Assembly: GCA_031771865.1 (NCBI GenBank)
Contig: JASISA010000001.1
Location: 1,364,001 to 1,428,000, forward strand
Direction: 5' to 3'
Origin: Nothophaeocryptopus gaeumannii
Taxonomy: Eukaryota; Ascomycota; Dothideomycetes; Mycosphaerellales; Mycosphaerellaceae
DNA length: 64,000 nt
Position numbers and translations under genes: made by a program. The notes beneath the pieces were generated by a model. That model saw nothing but the letters and a program-made list of their open reading frames with translations, did not search any database and had not been told where the DNA came from. Each line of letters opens with the position of its first letter. The stretch's first letter is position 1. Below, in pieces: positions 32,410 to 42,540 of the stretch.

Positions 32410-32999
32410 CGCGGTGAGGATGCCGGTGTCTGCGGTGTCTGCGGTGTCATACTGGCATATTGGGCGGCGATATAGCGGGTGACGGCGACGCTGTGCTCCT
32501 CATGTGAAGAGGACGCGCAGGTGAATGAAGGAGAGGAGGAGCCGTTATGTTTAAGAGTTTCGTAGCGCTGAAGTCGATAGACGCGGCGTCGGAGATGATC
32601 TGTGTGCCGCCGAATCCTTGCACCGGCGGTGGCACAACCGTGGGCGTGGGGTCAGACATTTGATTAAAACTTGATGGACAGGAGTATTTAGCATGTGCTA
32701 TGTCAATATGGAATGAGCATGTGAAAGCCACCCGAACGGCATTGTCATATGAAGAATAAGAGAAGAAAGTGCAACGCAGCACTTGATTTCAAGCGACTCA
32801 AGCAAGCTCTGCGAGTGATAACGCTCTGGTTAGAACATGTTCGCAGGTCAAAGAAGCATGATGCTCGAATGACCTACGGGATTCATGTATCAGTATGAAT
32901 CGGCATACATCTTCCACCTGCAGACCTGCAATACCGAACAGCGAGCACGTTAAAGCTGCACCGAACGCTTTGCCTTCTTCTCAGGCGATAACCAATGCT
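32410..32999. other. FLX1 upstream region
   Basis: About 590 bp containing a tandem ggtgtctgc duplication at about 32425-32444 and the upstream ORF listed separately. Otherwise nothing was recognised. Confidence 0.45.
32447..32659 (-). other. Possible upstream ORF of FLX1 (70 codons)
   Basis: Starts MSDPTPTVVPPPVQGFGGTQ and ends 37 nt before the FLX1 start codon on the same strand, in a different frame. Proline-rich, no known domain. It could be a translated leader peptide that lowers FLX1 translation, a separate small protein, or chance. Confidence 0.25.
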
Positions 33000-33857
33000 T
33001 CACTCGTTCCCAGTCAAGTCAATGACTTCTTGCGCTTGCTTCTTCCTCTTTTTCCGATCTTCTTCCGTCTCATCCCTGTCTCGTTGTCGACCGGGTTGCT
33101 TCAGCTTGCCAGTGGCCACACGAAGGGCGCCCACAGTTCCCGTATCTATCGCAGCAGAAGCAAACGCTCTAGCAGATGTTGGAGCAGCCTCATTGATTGA
33201 CGGCTCATTCTTCAAGCCAGCTGCAGGCAGTGTTCTCGATGAGGTAGAAGCCTGTGCGGCGACAGCGCGAGCTGGGCTCGTATTGACATTCTTCCCTGCG
33301 CCATCAGGAGATCTTAGCACTCCGTCAACAGGCTCACCAATGGTCAAGCCCCGCTTTGGGCTCCGCGAGATGCCCTTCCGGGGTCTGGGAAAGCCCTTTC
33401 TGCCATTCCTCTCCAGCTTCGCGACCTTGCCCTTCGCACACTCCCAGTCATACCCATCACATCCCTCTCCACCCGGCCAATCCCTCAATTTCGCCATTTC
33501 GCGCAGGTAAATATTCCGTGAAACGGCGCTGCCAGCTTGTCCATTGGTCAATTGAATGGTACGGGCAGCGGCCTCAGCAGTGTAGCGGATGAGCTTGTCC
33601 GTAAGGGCCTCACGGCGGCGTTGGAGCTTCTTTGGAGAGTCATTGCGAGGCTGGTGGTGCGTATGTCCAATGGTTCTGCTGGTACGCAGCGGTCGATAAG
33701 AGGATGTGACGGTAGGATGAGCGTCGAAACTCGAGTCTTGGGAGAACTCGCTGTCGCTGTCGTTGTTTGAAGGTAGGCTTTCCGGAATTTCGGGGCTCGA
33801 TCGCGTGTTGGCAGATACTTGAGTAGATAGACGCGGTTTGGCGCGTCGATTTCCCAT
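33000..33857 (-). CDS. Hypothetical basic, disordered protein with C-terminal SIM-like motif
   Basis: The start is taken at MGNRRAKPRLSTQVSANTRS (33857, 285 aa). An upstream in-frame Met at 33980 would add 41 Cys/Lys-rich residues. The protein is Ser/Arg/Lys-rich and largely disordered. A conserved-looking core, around residues 75-150, holds KKLQRRREALTDKLIRYTAE and REMAKLRDWPGGEGCDGYDW. The C-terminus is KKRKKQAQEVIDLTGNE: a nuclear-signal-like basic run followed by VIDLT, which fits the SUMO-interacting motif consensus with an acidic flank. No family was recognised. The features suggest a nuclear protein that contacts SUMO, but this is inference. Confidence 0.6.
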   Translation of the reverse strand: MGNRRAKPRLSTQVSANTRSSPEIPESLPSNNDSDSEFSQDSSFDAHPTVTSSYRPLRTSRTIGHTHHQPRNDSPKKLQRRREALTDKLIRYTAEAAARTIQLTNGQAGSAVSRNIYLREMAKLRDWPGGEGCDGYDWECAKGKVAKLERNGRKGFPRPRKGISRSPKRGLTIGEPVDGVLRSPDGAGKNVNTSPARAVAAQASTSSRTLPAAGLKNEPSINEAAPTSARAFASAAIDTGTVGALRVATGKLKQPGRQRDRDETEEDRKKRKKQAQEVIDLTGNE

Positions 33858-34401
33858 TTTTCCTATTCTTCTTTCTCTTTTGTGCTTCTTGTTGCAGGAA
33901 GGTGCTTGTTCAGGTACCTGCAGAAAGGCGAGGAAGTCGCGTTTGCACATGCAACGAGCTTCACTGGACACTAGGCCCAATGCGGGAGTGACCGGTGTCT
34001 GGGTGGGGAACTGCTGGCCTAGAAACTGTCAGCTGTTTCTGGCTGAAGCCGCTGCTAATTCTCATTAGTATTTCTTGACACAGCTGAATTCAGTCTCGAT
34101 ATTCACACTGGCGGCCTGCTGTTCGGAATTGAGGCTCCTGCCCGGGCGCATCTCGTCTCTGGATCAACCGGCACGCAGATGGTTTGAGACATGTCTCTTT
34201 CTTGTTGTAGGTCTCGTAAAGCAGCAGTTGTGAGAAGTCAGTGATTGCACAGTTTGTCGCTCGTGCGCGATTCTTCAATTCTCGCGCGCCGAACGCCCTT
34301 CGTCAATGCCGATGTATTTACATCGTCCATCTTATAGCTCGAGCTTCCTCGTATTTCGTCGTCTTTGCTCTTTCCTATCCCTCCTCATCCCCCCACTCTG
34401 C
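33858..34401. other. intergenic region, hypothetical / NDUFB2
   Basis: About 540 bp between two minus-strand genes. No gene recognised. Confidence 0.45.
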
Positions 34402-34640
34402 TCAGTGGTCCCATGGGTGTCTCCAGCCGAGAAGTACAGGAAGATCGTATCGCGCCCGGTAAAACAGCTGTGATTCGATCAGCACATGCACCACCTATTC
34501 CCTTCGCCCTCGAAACATACAAAGAACCACATTGACGCTCCAAGGCCGACAGCAGCGAATCTGTAGAGAGGTCGCACGGGGTGGATGTGGATTGGGTGGC
34601 CGCCGTGGCCTTTGCTCGGGCCGTGTCCTCCACCTGCCAT
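34402..34640 (-). CDS. Mitochondrial complex I small subunit, NDUFB2 (AGGG) type
   Basis: Two exons, 34640-34521 and 34467-34402 (53-nt GTATGT...CAG intron, phase 0), giving only 61 aa. The N-terminus is Gly/His-rich (MAGGGHGPSKGHGGHPIHIH). Then come PVRPLYRFAAVGLGASMWFF and, after the intron, LFYRARYDLPVLLGWRHPWD plus a terminal His. This matches the single-span AGGG/NDUFB2 accessory subunit of NADH:ubiquinone oxidoreductase seen in plants and fungi: a His-rich leader, one transmembrane helix with MWFF, and a terminal GW(R/K)HPWD. It acts in the membrane arm of complex I at the inner mitochondrial membrane. Too short and split to appear in a simple ORF scan. It is divergent from BUR1. Confidence 0.85.
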
Positions 34641-35180
34641 ATTGTGTGCTGAACCTTTGTCAGTATGCAGATTTTGGAGTATATTACGGACTCATACGTG
34701 AGGCGAGGCGCTCTTGAGGGCTGATGTGAGCTCGTGGTGGTGTTGCGGCAGGTGAAGTCAATGAGAAGGGCCTTGGGTGGTAAGTATTCCGGGTACGTGA
34801 GCCGGACGCTAATCCTCATCGGTAAGACCGATATCCGGACCCGTAACGTCGATGCACAGACGCGACTTTTGAACATGTCAATCGAACAATGGCACCACCA
34901 CTACCACATTAATACTTACCATCACTGTCGCCGTCACATGCCAGCTGTCTAGCGACCATACGTTCTCAACCTTCCTTGCGGCTGCGCTTCCAACTATTGA
35001 TGACGACTACTTTTTAATCACCGACAGCGATTCCATCTGCAATGCGCAACGAGACGACGAATACCGAAGGCGCATTCGCGAGACTCATAGCAGTCACTTG
35101 AACAACATTACCAGCTGCAACGACCAGCCGCGACATATATCGCTATTCATCCGCGCGCCAACGAGGCGCACAGAACCGTC
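34641..35180. promoter_or_regulatory. divergent promoter region NDUFB2 / BUR1
   Basis: A 540-bp interval between the start codons of two divergent genes, with no other feature recognised. Confidence 0.5.
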
Positions 35181-37222
35181 ATGTCGTCCGGCGCATCGCC
35201 CGCGACTGCCCCCTCAGGCATGACAGACCCGACCCAGCGCCGCTTTCGAGGCAGCGCAAAGATATCAGAATATGAAGTCATGAAGGAGAAGCTAGGAGAG
35301 GGAACATTTGGTGTCGTCAGCAAGGCCAGGTCCCGCCGGACGGGGAACGTCTTTGCCCTGAAGAAGATCTTGATGCACAATGAGAAGGATGGATTTCCAA
35401 TCACCGCGCTGCGAGAGGTGAAGCTGCTGAAAATGCTGAGCCATCCAAACATATTGAAGCTTGAGGAGATGGCCGTCGAGAGGCAGCAAGGTGCATATGT
35501 TAGGTGCATACGAGGCGAGGGCCTTTGCTGACAATGTTCTGCAGTGGATACGAAGGGTAAGGCCGGCCAGAAGCGCGCAACCCTCTACATGGTCATGCCG
35601 TACATGGACCACGATCTCAGTGGCATGTTGACCAATCCGGACATCAAATTCTCGACTGCGCAGATCAAATGCTATTTGCACCAATTACTCGAAGGTCTGC
35701 GCTATCTGCATGATGTAGGTTCTCCTGGAATCTGGAATGTGTCCTGACGCTGACGAGATGGGAAAGTCACACATCCTTCATCGCGATATGAAGGCTGCGA
35801 ATATCCTCATCTCGAATTATGGCATCCTACAAATTGCCGATTTTGGACTTGCGCGACATTACGAGGGCCAGACGCCCCAGAAAGGGCTAGGCAATGGCGT
35901 TGCTGTCCGCGATTACACTAGCTTGGTGGTCACAAGATGGTATCGGCCGCCCGAGCTGTTACTGACTCTCAAGCGATACACCCCTGCAATAGATATGTGG
36001 GGTGTTGGGTGAGTTTTGTTATTAACATTCGTTAAAACTCGGAGCTAACGACAGTAGCTGTATTTTCGGCGAGATGTTTGAGCACAAGCCCATCTTGGAG
36101 GGCCGATCGGACGTCGACCAATGCGTAAAGATATTCAAGCTTCTCGGCTCGCCGAACGAACAAAATATGCCGGGATGGTACGAACTTCCTGGGTGCGAGG
36201 GACACAAGGACTGGGAGGCACAGCGAGGCGATGTTGGTGGACGGTTTGGCCATCACATCGGGAATGAAGGCCTCAGTCTGCTCAAATCGATGCTATGCCT
36301 TGACTGGAGAAAACGCATCAATGCAACAGACGCCCTTGATCACCCATACTTCAAGACAGAACCTCTTCCGGCCCGGCCTGGTGACCTTCCGAGATACGAA
36401 GATAGCCATGAGCTGGATGCGAGATGTCGTGGCAACCAAGAGAAGCAACGCGCTCTTCCACCGGCCCCTGCAGGAGGTACAGTCGGTATGGGACCCGATG
36501 AGTGGGCAGGTGGTCCGATGAACGGGCCTTACCAGAACGGCTACGGCGATAGAGGTGGACGCGGGTATGGTGGCAGAGATAGAGGCGCGCCACCCGGATA
36601 TGTGCAACCTCCACGCGCATATGATGACCGAAGAGCGCCTCCAGGACCACCGCAAGGCGGCCGAATACCAACTTACCGCGACCACGATCCTAGAGGACGA
36701 CCACCTCCGGCAAATGGAGATCGACTTCCTCCGCCTCCTCCCAACTTGCCAGCAAGACCTTCGGTCGGTGTCACCGAGAGAGGTTCGTCACGCGCTCCTC
36801 CTGCAGCAGCCGGCAGGAATGACGTGGATACATACATCCCGTCCTATCAAAGCGGCGGAGCGCCCTACGAAGGCCGACCGCCGCCTCGCGACGGCTACGA
36901 CAGACCGCGGCGAGGCAGCCGAGATAACGCATATAGAGATGCAGACGCGCCTCCGCCTGCCCGTGATCCTCCTCGCGATCGATACCGCGATCCGGATGCA
37001 CCAGGTCCACGACAGTATCGGGACATGGACGCAGCACGACCTGGCGATCGAGCAGATCCCTACTATGAGCGGGACCAGCGTGACCGTGACCGATATCGAG
37101 ATAGGGATCGCGACAGAGGTTACTACTCCGATCAGAGACGGACTAGGAGTCGAAGTCCTGACCAGATTCGACGGATGCAGGACAGGGAGAGGGAGAAGTA
37201 CGGGTATCAGTCTCAACGATGA
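35181..37222 (+). CDS. BUR1: BUR1/CDK9-like Pol II CTD kinase
   Basis: Exons 35181-35490, 35545-35714, 35767-36008 and 36058-37222 (introns 54, 52 and 49 nt), giving 628 aa. Kinase features: glycine loop LGEGTFGVV (38-46), cyclin-binding helix FPITALREVKLL (72-83), catalytic HRDMKAANIL (165-174), DFGLAR (185-190), and activation loop YTSLVVTRWYRPPELLLTLK. This combination is the BUR1/CDK9 (P-TEFb-like) class. With its cyclin Bur2 it phosphorylates Spt5 and the Pol II C-terminal tail to promote elongation. Residues beyond about 385 are a disordered Pro/Gly/Arg/Asp-rich tail (RDRYRDRDRDRGYY), typical of filamentous fungal BUR1. A long alternative frame in this tail is a composition artefact. 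Confidence 0.95.
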
Positions 37223-37616
37223 GGACAAGCTGATACGGCAGCTTTGCAGGAAATAGCTTTCACCTCAAGAAAGGAGATTACTGCTCATCGATGTCTCGGA
37301 AGGACCAGCTGATGAATCCGGAAGAGAGAAGTTATCTAGGCTTCTAACCTCTCTGGCACTGCCACAATTTGATACAACTCGCTCATTTCGCATAACATAT
37401 GGGTCCACGAGCGCGAGGATCAAGAGATTATGTGCGCGAATCAGTGCTGCAAACGAGCCTCGAGGAGGCGGACGTCAAAGAACGGGTCGCCCGCAGGACG
37501 AGAATGATCATCGGAGGTGACGTAGATCAAAGTGACCATGGAATCGATGACAGATACACCAAGAGTAACATGAAATGAATATCATCAATACCACACTTCG
37601 GCGCCTTCTATCGATG
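37223..37616. other. convergent intergenic region, BUR1 / GTPase
   Basis: 394 bp holding two 3' ends. Nothing recognised. Confidence 0.5.
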
Positions 37617-38864
37617 CTATCTTCCTAGCTGATGCGACATGTCATGGTCGCCGGCTGGGAAGCGTCCTGGTACACGGAGCTCATCCTCGAAGTCAACGTC
37701 TAACGTGCGGATTTGATCCTTCAAGTGCAGCCGTTCGAGACGCCGCTGGTACCGGTGGGGCCCCTTAGATTCGTCGTCGACTTTCTCCATCTTTTCTTTT
37801 GATGTCGCTAGGATTGTAAGTTCTGTCAAGAGGACGCCTTTTTCCAATTCCAGCTGCGCCTCGGCTGCTTCATCCTTTTCATCTAATGCTTCCACAATCT
37901 CCTGTCGCAATTCTCTCATCTCTTTCTCGTATTTCTGTTGCAGCGAGTGGATTTCGGCTGCAAGTTCTTGCCCTGCGGCTGTGTTGATCAGTGTGATGTT
38001 CTCGTCGACCATTTCTCGTTGGATGTCGAGAGGTGTGCCGTCCTTGTTCTTTATGAAACTCTCGACTATTGCGGTAGCGGACTCTTTGGTTCCGTTATGT
38101 CGCGCCGTTGAGCTTCCGCGTTCGAGCATTCGTTTCCAAAATCTTTCGCTGGTCTTCAGTTCTTGCTCTCGCCGGGTAGCTTCTTCTTGTAGCGCATTTT
38201 CCCAGCGACTTGTTGCAAGGACGACCTTTTTTAACGCGTCTTCGCCGCAGAGTTTTTGGAACATGCGGATGTTCTTGATTGAGGATCCAGTCATTCGTTC
38301 GTCGGAGATCCTGTGCAAGTAAACGATACCAGCGAGTTTGATTGCGTGCGCGTAGGTCTCATTCAACCACGTCGCCATTTCTCGGAGAACGTCTGTATCG
38401 GAGACCAAGGAGTCGTCGAAACCCGGCGTGTCCATTAAGTATATTCTTCGCTTGTCTGAGAGCGTTGCTGGGTAGATCCCGACTTCGCTCGTGCAGGACT
38501 CCAGGCCATGTCCGACTTTGGCCTCATAGTCGGACAGCCAGTTCACAAAGGTGGACTTGCCTGAGCCTGTGGTACCCATGACCGCGATGAGGATGTCGTC
38601 TGGGCTGACATAGTAGTTCCTATTTGACCTCGCATCCTTGTCTGGCTTCGCATTCGTTCTTGCTGTTGCAGCAGGGTCGCTGCTCAAAACAATATTAATG
38701 TTGTAGGTGTTGCTGTTGTTGATCACATTGCCGTTGTGTTGGCGTGATTCCTCTCGAGCGCTGATTTGCTCATATCGCATCGCCAGTAGTTCGTTAGGAA
38801 GAAGGCTCGCCAGCAGAGCTTGGACGTCGCTGATATCCTTCGTGGGGGTGGTGGTTGATGCCAT
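37617..38864 (-). CDS. P-loop GTPase (AIG1/septin-like G domain, fungal)
   Basis: Single exon, 415 aa. Walker A is VMGTTGSGKSTFVN (GTTGSGKS at 97-104) and G3/Walker B is RRIYLMDTPGFDDS (DTPGFD at 145-150), with the Thr of G2 probably near CTSEVG. The segment KLAGIVYLHRISDERMTGSS, then MFQKLCGEDALKKVVLATSR, is the usual core of the fungal 'G domain-containing' family. The NKxD specificity motif is not evident; ATSRW occupies its position. From about residue 310 a long charged coiled coil follows (LQQKYEKEMRELRQEIVEAL). The Asn-rich patch near 45-58 (NGNVINNSNTYNIN) is odd. Role unknown; related proteins in plants and animals (AIG1/GIMAP) act on membranes and immunity. Confidence 0.82.
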   Translation of the reverse strand: MASTTTPTKDISDVQALLASLLPNELLAMRYEQISAREESRQHNGNVINNSNTYNINIVLSSDPAATARTNAKPDKDARSNRNYYVSPDDILIAVMGTTGSGKSTFVNWLSDYEAKVGHGLESCTSEVGIYPATLSDKRRIYLMDTPGFDDSLVSDTDVLREMATWLNETYAHAIKLAGIVYLHRISDERMTGSSIKNIRMFQKLCGEDALKKVVLATSRWENALQEEATRREQELKTSERFWKRMLERGSSTARHNGTKESATAIVESFIKNKDGTPLDIQREMVDENITLINTAAGQELAAEIHSLQQKYEKEMRELRQEIVEALDEKDEAAEAQLELEKGVLLTELTILATSKEKMEKVDDESKGPHRYQRRLERLHLKDQIRTLDVDFEDELRVPGRFPAGDHDMSHQLGR

Positions 38865-39613
38865 GGCATTTCGACATCATACAGCTTAGTGGTTGATGCG
38901 GCGAGCTAGAATTCAATCATGTTCGATTTAAAGTCACTGCTGCCCGTCAATGCTCCCCATGATCAACCAGAATTGATGAAAGAGCGCGAAGGTGGAAGAA
39001 CTTTGAGCTGTGAAGTCTCATGAGGCCGAGTTGCCAAAGCCCTCGGACCCGCAGGACTGCATGCTGCAGCTAAGGCCGCCAATCACGAGCTAGCCAGCCA
39101 TACCGTAGAACAATTTCACAGCTCATCACAAGAATTGCCAGTCCCATTGCCGCCGTTGCATGTTGCAAAGACCCCGAGCAGAGTCCCTGTGAAAGGACCA
39201 TCTCCTCCGCTGACGACCTGTGCGGATGCATATCCAGTCATGTGCTTTGCGTTCGGATTCGAAGCTAGCATCGCTGTAAATACGTAGTGAGTGTCCGTCT
39301 CAGTGCTGGAGGTTAGATTTGCACCTTAACCTTGAATGCGGAAGAGCAGCTCTCGCTTGGCCGTCGACAAGTCGTATGCGATGCTCACATCGAGGTCAAA
39401 TACACAGTACCATCGTCATCCCAGAATAGATCAGATCTAGAAGAGACTGGTTGGGTGGAAGTGAATGGTAAGGAGCGAGGAGAAGAAATCGGCCGAATCT
39501 CGGCGCGGGTGGACGGCGGGCGGACTTCCAAACGCGACTTCAACCTCAGGTCACGTCGCGTCTCCTACAGCACCAACAACATCGACCCACGACCATGCTT
39601 GCCAACCTCGACC
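38865..39613. promoter_or_regulatory. divergent promoter region GTPase / RAI1
   Basis: About 750 bp between divergent starts. The RAI1 frame stays open upstream of its chosen start to 39332, but the extra residues are unlike the family. No other feature recognised. Confidence 0.45.
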
Positions 39614-40960
39614 ATGCTCTCCTTCCGCTTCCAAGACCTGCGTCCATTTGAGGGCAAGACGACTGCCACCACGCGGCCGCGGGAGGTTACCGAGTTTTCC
39701 TTCGATGATCAGCACGTTTGCTTTCCTCTAGACAGCAGAAGCCTCCGATACTACTATCCATCTTTCGTCCATGTACCTTATGTGCGCGATACTCATCGTA
39801 TAGATCTTTCTAAAGGGTTCGAAACGTTCATCAAGTACAATGAGGTCGTCGATCTGCACCTCAATCCTCTGCTGGACACAATCCAGCGCCAAGAAGAGAG
39901 AACTGGCTCCAAGATAGAAGCCGATGTCTTGACATGGCGAGGCATGATGACCAAAGTATCACTCCTCAAGCTCGCTCAACTTGTGCCTGCTGACGTGACT
40001 CAGATCATGGCAGCGCCTTTCGACCGATTTGGCGAGTTTGAAATGAATGCCACCTATTTCCAGGTGCGCAACCCGAGCTTTGGCTAGATTGTCCAGATCG
40101 CTAACGGTATACTGCTAGGGAACCATGTAAGTCATTCCAAGAAGGTATCTGGCGCCTGTCACTCACCCCTTTCAGCTACATAGAAGAGAACCAGGCCGCC
40201 AAGGCTGCGGAGAATGCCAACAGCCAGCGTCAGAACACGCCTATCCCTGCAGAACAGATGCAGTATTGGGGTAGCTAATTCAAACGCCCCTGTTTGCGCA
40301 TGTGAGATCTAATCACAAACAGGCTATAAATTCGAAACCCTCTCAACACTTCCACGACCGTGGGCAGAATGCTCGAGAGACGAGATTGAAGGCCGCGAAG
40401 ACGACATCGTGAACAACAATGCTCAGTACTGCTCTGTAGTTCGCACCGGAATCGGCAATCACAGCATGCTTATCGGTGGAGAGGTCGATGCTGTCGAAGG
40501 CTGCAAGCCGGACGACCCCAACGTACCAATCCCTTATGTCGAGCTCAAGACGAGCGAGAATTTTCATGGGGGCGATCGGAAAGCGGCCACAAAGTTCGAG
40601 CGAAAGATGTGCAGATTCTGGGCGCAGTCATTCCTACTCGGTGTGCCAAAGATCATCATCGGCTTTCGTAGCGCCAACGGGTATCTGGAACGCCTAGAGG
40701 AATGGAAGACGCTCGACATACCCAATTTTGTGAAGCGACAAGGCATGCATACTTGGGATGGCAACACCTGCATCAACTTTGCTGCTGCTTTTCTCGACTT
40801 CCTGAAAGAACATATCAATGGAGAAGGGACTTGGATTATTGCGCGGCGACGAGGCGCAAACGAAATTACACTCCACAAGATTAATGAGCAATACGCCACA
40901 GACATTGTGCCTCCTGGATTCCGACAGCACAGAGAGAAACTCAGCCAGCCGACAGCTTGA
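39614..40960 (+). CDS. RAI1: RAI1/DXO-family decapping and pyrophosphohydrolase enzyme
   Basis: Exons 39614-40063, 40119-40126, 40176-40270 and 40323-40960, giving 396 aa. Start at MLSFRFQDLRPFEG, which matches the short N-terminus of the family. Conserved blocks: LRYYYPSF, DLSKGFETFIKYNEVVDLHL, WGYKFETLSTLPRPW (Trp-Gly joined across intron 3), CSVVRTGIGNHSMLIGGEVD (the acidic metal-binding motif), YVELKTS (the E-x-K motif), FWAQSFLLGVPKIIIGFR, and WIIARRRG. RAI1 partners the 5'-3' exonuclease Rat1 in the nucleus, hydrolyses 5' triphosphates and removes defective or unmethylated caps. Exon 2 is only 8 nt (encoding Gly-Thr and part of Ile), needed to read FQGTIYIEEN as in relatives. Confidence 0.92.
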
Positions 40961-41061
40961 TGTCATTACGAATGCCGTCTTGGGACTACAGTACACAGTT
41001 GAAACCCCGTCAATTTGGAGAAACGGCGACAGACTACCCGTCATCCCTATGTTCGAAGGCC

Positions 41062-42540
41062 TCAACGCAAGATTCTGAGCAGATCTGCGAGGCTGCGGTC
41101 TTCCAACTCATCGACTGTCTGGATCACCGCTCTCGCCCGATCGCTGCCGAAGACCGGCTCTACCAACGATATGAATTTTTCATCGACTTTCTGCCGAATG
41201 AAAGGATGTTGCTGCTCTCCAAGTGGGTACTGCATGTGCATCTCGTCAACATGGCCATCCTCCCACTCAATGCGCATGGACCCTGAGAACCCAGTCATGG
41301 CTGGATCGCCCATCATTGTAATTTTGCTGCACAATGCCACAATGTCTGGGTCTTGAAGCTTCTGGTATGCCTGCATACCGGTCGTGGATCCATACAGCAG
41401 CGCATTTGCTACTTGGTAGTAAGCCGAAAATTGAGCATCGATATGGTTCGAAGGATGGATCTTGTTCGGAGTTGGATCACCAACGAGGCCCACACTTGTT
41501 GTCGGCATCCTCAGCTTGATCGACGAAACTCCTGAAGGAACCACTTTACGAGCAGAAGCAACATTTCCGGCCAGCTCAATGAATGTGTGCGTCATCCGGC
41601 AGGCCGGGTATGGTTTCAAGCTGGACGCGAGCCAGCTCCATTCTTTTCCAAGATCGGCAACGAGACGATTCAGATCCTTGTCCTCTCGCGGACTGTATGC
41701 GTGCAGGAAGCCGTTCTTGCCTTCAATGATTCTAGTGGCACCGATGACGCCTGCTTCCGCGAGCGCCACGCACAAGAATGCATCATGCACCGCGAAGCCT
41801 GGATGAAGTCGCTTGTTCCACGAGCCATTGTCCAGATACTGCATCGAACCAGCTGCTTTGCTTCCAGCGAGACCGAATGCCATCTCTACGACGTCAGCGG
41901 TCAAATGCTTCAGCACTGCTATGGCGGCGATGGACCCGAATATCCCGGCGATGGATGTAATGTGGAATGAACGTTTGTATGTTGCGAAGCCCAGCTCTCG
42001 ACCTAGACGACAAGTCACTTCATACCCCACCGACACTGCGAGCATGAAGTCGTCGGTACTCGCAGCTTTACCGCTGAGCTCCGCCTGTGTCATTGCTGCC
42101 GATATGGCTGTCACGCCAGCGTGTAAGCTCTGTCGGGACGCTTCTTGTCAGCTGTTTTGAGCATCGATTGTGCCCGCTCATATACTTACACCATCGGCAT
42201 ACGTATCGTCGAAGTCCAAGGAGTGTCCGAATGTCGAGTTCAACAAACCCGCATATTGCGGCAACATATGAGGCTCGCCTTTACCAATTACGGTGCAACC
42301 TCCAGTGATTGCTTGGCCCTGCAGTGCTTTGATTGCATTGTAAATCGGCTCAGTTGAGTCTGCATTTGCGAGACCGCCAACAACGACACCGATATAATCA
42401 ATCACTACTTCCTTGACTTTTTCACGCAGCTCTGGGGTGAGCTGCTTGGCAGTGGCGGTTGTTGCGAACGCAGCTAAAGCTTTGGTCGCCGCGATTTCAG
42501 GCTGAGCGTTGCCATTCGTCTGTCCGGTCATGTTCGACAT
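41062..42540 (-). CDS. MmgE/PrpD-family dehydratase or decarboxylase
   Basis: Exons 42540-42190 and 42129-41062 (60-nt intron, phase 0), giving 472 aa. N-terminal helices (LREKVKEVVIDYIGVVVGGL) are followed by NSTFGHSLDFDDTYADG, joined across the intron to SLHAGVTAISAAM: the Asp-rich and His-containing active-site region of the family. Then come SFHITSIAGIFGSIAAIAVL, AGSKAAGSMQYLDNGSWNKR and the C-terminal domain with PYPACRMTHTFIELA. Family members include 2-methylcitrate dehydratase (propionate use), cis-aconitate decarboxylase (itaconate) and many fungal enzymes of unknown substrate. Convergent with RAI1, 101 bp apart. Without a cluster of methylcitrate-cycle genes nearby, the substrate stays open. 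Confidence 0.88.

Noticed and set aside
34385..34876. 163-codon minus-strand open frame
   Set aside because: It hides the true two-exon NDUFB2-type gene, whose residues match a family in a different frame.
36555..37256. 233-codon alternative frame over the BUR1 tail
   Set aside because: Produced by the Arg/Asp/Pro codon bias of the disordered tail; the BUR1 frame is the conserved one.
39332..39613. Extended RAI1 start at an upstream ATG
   Set aside because: The additional 94 residues have no similarity to the family, and the MLSFRF start fits the normal RAI1 N-terminus.
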